Assembly: GCA_963786155.1 (NCBI GenBank)
Contig: CAWAXW010000006.1
Coordinates: 2,170,001-2,234,000, forward strand
Direction of reading: 5' to 3'
DNA from: CAWAXW01 sp963786155
GTDB taxonomy: Bacteria > Actinomycetota > CADDZG01 > WHSQ01
Length of the DNA: 64,000 bases
Below the pieces are notes generated by a model. That model ran no database searches. It had not been told where the DNA came from and saw only the letters and a program-made list of their open reading frames with translations. Below, piece after piece: positions 62,050 through 64,000 of the stretch. Positions within the stretch are counted from its first letter, which is position 1, and each line of letters begins with the position of its first letter. A program made the translations under genes and the position numbers.

Positions 62050-63117
62050 ATGGTGAAAGACGTCGGCCTCATCGCGATCCCCTCTCGGCCGGCGGCCGAT
62101 TTTGCTGCGGCGGTCGAAGAGGCTTGGGCCCGCGGGGAAGCCGTCCTGCCGGTCGACCCGGACCTTCCAGATGGCGAGATCGAGCGGCTTCTGGATGAGA
62201 TGAAGCCGGAGGCGGCGATCGCATCTGGAGTAGCGCTCGTCGTACCGACCTCCGGCACCACGGGCACTCCCAAGGGCGTAGAGCTCACCCACGATGCCCT
62301 CGAAGCCGCGGCGCGGGCAACCGCAGCTTGCATCGGATCCGACCCTAACGACCGCTGGTTGTGCTGCCTGCCCTTGAACCACATCGCGGGGCTTGCCATT
62401 CTGGTTCGCTCGCGCTTGTCGGGCATCGCGCCGCTCATCCACGATCGCTTCGACGTCGCTGCCATCGAGCGTGAGACCTCCGCGACCCTGGTGTCGTTGG
62501 TCCCCACGATGTTGGTGAGGCTCCTCGACGCCGGTGTGGACCTGAGCCGGTTCCGCTGCATCCTTGTGGGCGGCGCGGCGATCGATCCGGGTCTGATCGA
62601 GCGAGCTACCAGAGCGGGAGCACGAGTCATAAGGACCTACGGCATGACCGAGACCTGTGGCGGGGTCGTGTACGACGGTGTTGCTCTCGATGGTGTCGAG
62701 CTCGACTTCTCCCCCCTGGGAAGGGTCACGATCAAGGGCCCGATGCTGATGAACGGCTACCGCAACCGCCCCGAGCTGACTCACGATGTGCTGCGAGAGG
62801 GCTGGTTGCACACCGCGGATGTCGGTGAGCTCGACCAAGAAGGTCGCTTGAGGGTCCTCGGGCGCACGGACGGCATGATCATCACTGGGGGAAAGAAGGT
62901 CTCGCCCCGCGAGGTGGAAACCATCTTGCACCGCCACCCCGGAGTCAAAGACGTGGCCGTGATCGGCGTGCCCGACGACGAGTGGGGGCAACGTGTAGTG
63001 GCGGTCGTCACTCCGGAGGCGCCGGGCTCTCCACCCAGCCTCTCGGAGCTACGCAGTTTCGTGTCGAAGGAGTGCCCTTCTTACAAAGCCCCGACAAAAC
63101 TCGTTCTTAGGTCGTGA
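62050..63117 (+). CDS. menE: o-succinylbenzoate-CoA ligase
   Basis: 355 residues, the adenylating enzyme that gives OSB-CoA for MenB. VVPTSGTTGTPKGVELTHDA is the P-loop, followed by CCLPLNHIAGLAILVRSRL, IRTYGMTETCGGVVYDGV, GWLHTADVGELDQEGRLRVL, GRTDGMIITGGKKVSPREVE and the catalytic Lys near the end (SYKAPTKLVL). It is short (usual MenE ~400-450), lacking part of the N-terminal subdomain, as is common in actinobacterial MenE. Divergent to menB. Confidence 0.92.
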   Translation: MVKDVGLIAIPSRPAADFAAAVEEAWARGEAVLPVDPDLPDGEIERLLDEMKPEAAIASGVALVVPTSGTTGTPKGVELTHDALEAAARATAACIGSDPNDRWLCCLPLNHIAGLAILVRSRLSGIAPLIHDRFDVAAIERETSATLVSLVPTMLVRLLDAGVDLSRFRCILVGGAAIDPGLIERATRAGARVIRTYGMTETCGGVVYDGVALDGVELDFSPLGRVTIKGPMLMNGYRNRPELTHDVLREGWLHTADVGELDQEGRLRVLGRTDGMIITGGKKVSPREVETILHRHPGVKDVAVIGVPDDEWGQRVVAVVTPEAPGSPPSLSELRSFVSKECPSYKAPTKLVLRS

Positions 63118-63121
63118 CTCC

Positions 63122-64000
63122 TCAGTATTCGATGTCCCACCGCTCGTCGCCTTCGTAGCGGCAGCGGATACCCGTGACCACATGGCTGTCGAGGTGGGCC
63201 GCGAGCGCCGGGGACGCGTGCTCGACGCGGCGGATCGCGTCCCGGATACGAGCCGAAACGGCCTTACGGGCTCGTTCGGTTGGGTGATTAGCGAAGGTGC
63301 GGTCCCTTCCCCCAACCCCCGTAGCTGTTTGCAGTTCGGCCGACAAGGCCTCGAGCTCACTATCGATCCCCTCGAGGCGGTGAACGTCACCCGCACTCTC
63401 GGCGTCGAGGCGTTCTTCGGAGAGTTCTTGCAAGCGCCGCCTATAGGCGCCGGCGGCTGTTCGGTCGACGACGCCTTCCGAAGAAGAAGCAGGGACCAGA
63501 GATCCCATCAGATCGAGGACGTGGATCTCTCGCCCGGGTCGTTCCAGCAGCCGCGCGATATCCAGCATGCCTTTGGAACCAACGATCGACGCCGTCCGGC
63601 CCTCGAATCGAACCTCCCAGATGGGCCCAAGGCGTCGCATCCACGCGGTTGGCTCCGAAGCAGTGTCGAGTGAAGCGAGCAACTCCCGGACTTCGGCCAG
63701 ATCGTGGCGTGCCCCCACCCGCTCATAGACGAGGCTCGCTTCTTCGAGGAGCTCGCGGCGGGCGCCACTTCGCCCAAGGTCATTGCCAATCGACCGGCCG
63801 TGTCGGAATGACAGCCTGCGAACGCCACGAGCGCGCCGTTGACGCCGCACGTGCCGGCCAGCTCGCGTAGCTCCCGGGAAAGTTCCGTACAGAGCTCGCG
63901 ATCGTCAAGAGCGGAAGCAGCGAACGCAAGCTCTCGCACGAACACCGACCAAAGATAGGAACGATCGGCCCTCCAGCTTCCGAGATCGATCAACCGCCGC
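63122..64000 (-). CDS. C-terminal part of a large regulator (frameshifted, runs off the right edge)
   Basis: The right edge cuts the N-terminal part. Residues visible: LIDLGSWRADRSYLWSVFVR, LAFAASALDDRELCTELSRE, then SLVYERVGARHDLAEVRELL, a helical TPR-like tail, and WEVRFEGRTASIVGSKGMLD, LLERPGREIHVLDLMGSL, AYRRRLQELSEERLDAESAG. This ending (a small domain with GKG then helices) closes many actinobacterial AAA/TPR or adenylate-cyclase-type regulators, so the missing part may hold an ATPase or HTH domain. A frame break occurs near 63755-63765. Function not assigned. Confidence 0.6.

Overview
The window is a GC-rich, gene-dense chromosomal segment of an actinobacterium, probably an uncultured lineage. 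The argument is gene order and content: argS - lysA - hom - thrC - thrB - rho - rpmE - prfA - prmC - tsaC - rpiB/glyA - wecA - atpZ/I/B/E/F/H/A/G/D/C - murA is a typical actinobacterial series, there is a classical (MenFDHCEBA-type) menaquinone cluster, and one surface protein carries an LAxTG signal of the kind used by class E sortases. GTG and TTG starts are common and genes are tightly overlapped. I cannot name a genus.

Layout. 0-7 kb: acyl-CoA metabolism (etfBA, MBL hydrolase, enoyl-CoA hydratase, CoA-type Nudix, a B12-dependent acyl-CoA mutase large subunit and its MeaB GTPase), with a secreted RTX-like protein. 7-11.8 kb: NifU-like Fe-S protein, SpoIID/LytB protein, membrane protein, MurA, a histone H1-like lysine-rich protein, a zinc-ribbon protein. 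11.8-19.2 kb: complete F1Fo ATP synthase operon on the minus strand, with a candidate promoter and 22-bp palindrome upstream. 19.3-30.6 kb: wecA, glyA, rpiB, a low-molecular-weight phosphatase, M32 carboxypeptidase, tsaC, prmC, prfA, a DUF1385 protein, rpmE, rho, transaldolase. 30.5-33 kb: a 2-phosphoglycerate kinase / cyclic 2,3-diphosphoglycerate synthetase pair. 33-37 kb: blue copper-like protein, thrB, thrC, hom. 37-43.4 kb: plus-strand island of a Fpg/Nei glycosylase and four exported proteins, wedged between hom and lysA. 43.4-47.6 kb: lysA, phzF, argS, a response regulator. 47.7-55 kb: accessory region with tRNA-Arg(CCG) followed by two perfect 83-bp tandem units carrying its 3' half, an LVIVD-repeat protein, TrmO, a nucleotidyltransferase, a third RTX-like protein, Ku, a PhnD-like binding protein and a SnoaL-like protein. 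55-63.1 kb: menaquinone genes preceded by a double-MerR regulator. The right edge cuts a large regulator.

How the genes work together. EtfAB, the crotonase, the mutase and MeaB suggest fatty-acid, branched-chain or propionate-type acyl-CoA oxidation whose electrons reach menaquinone (men genes) and drive the ATP synthase. The asp-family genes (hom, thrB, thrC, lysA) supply Thr and Lys. rho, prfA, prmC, tsaC, rpmE, argS and trmO serve transcription and translation. murA, wecA and SpoIID-like protein serve the envelope.

Data quality. At least twelve genes, several of them essential, are broken by frameshifts. Nearly every one I worked through by hand is repaired by deleting a single G from the coding strand, often in TC[G]A or [G]ATC contexts, so I read them as insertion errors in the assembly rather than gene decay and annotate the genes as whole. 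No insertion sequence, prophage, CRISPR array or rRNA was seen. No gene-free stretch exceeds 300 bases; the longest (49217-49500) is described under the palindrome at 49381.
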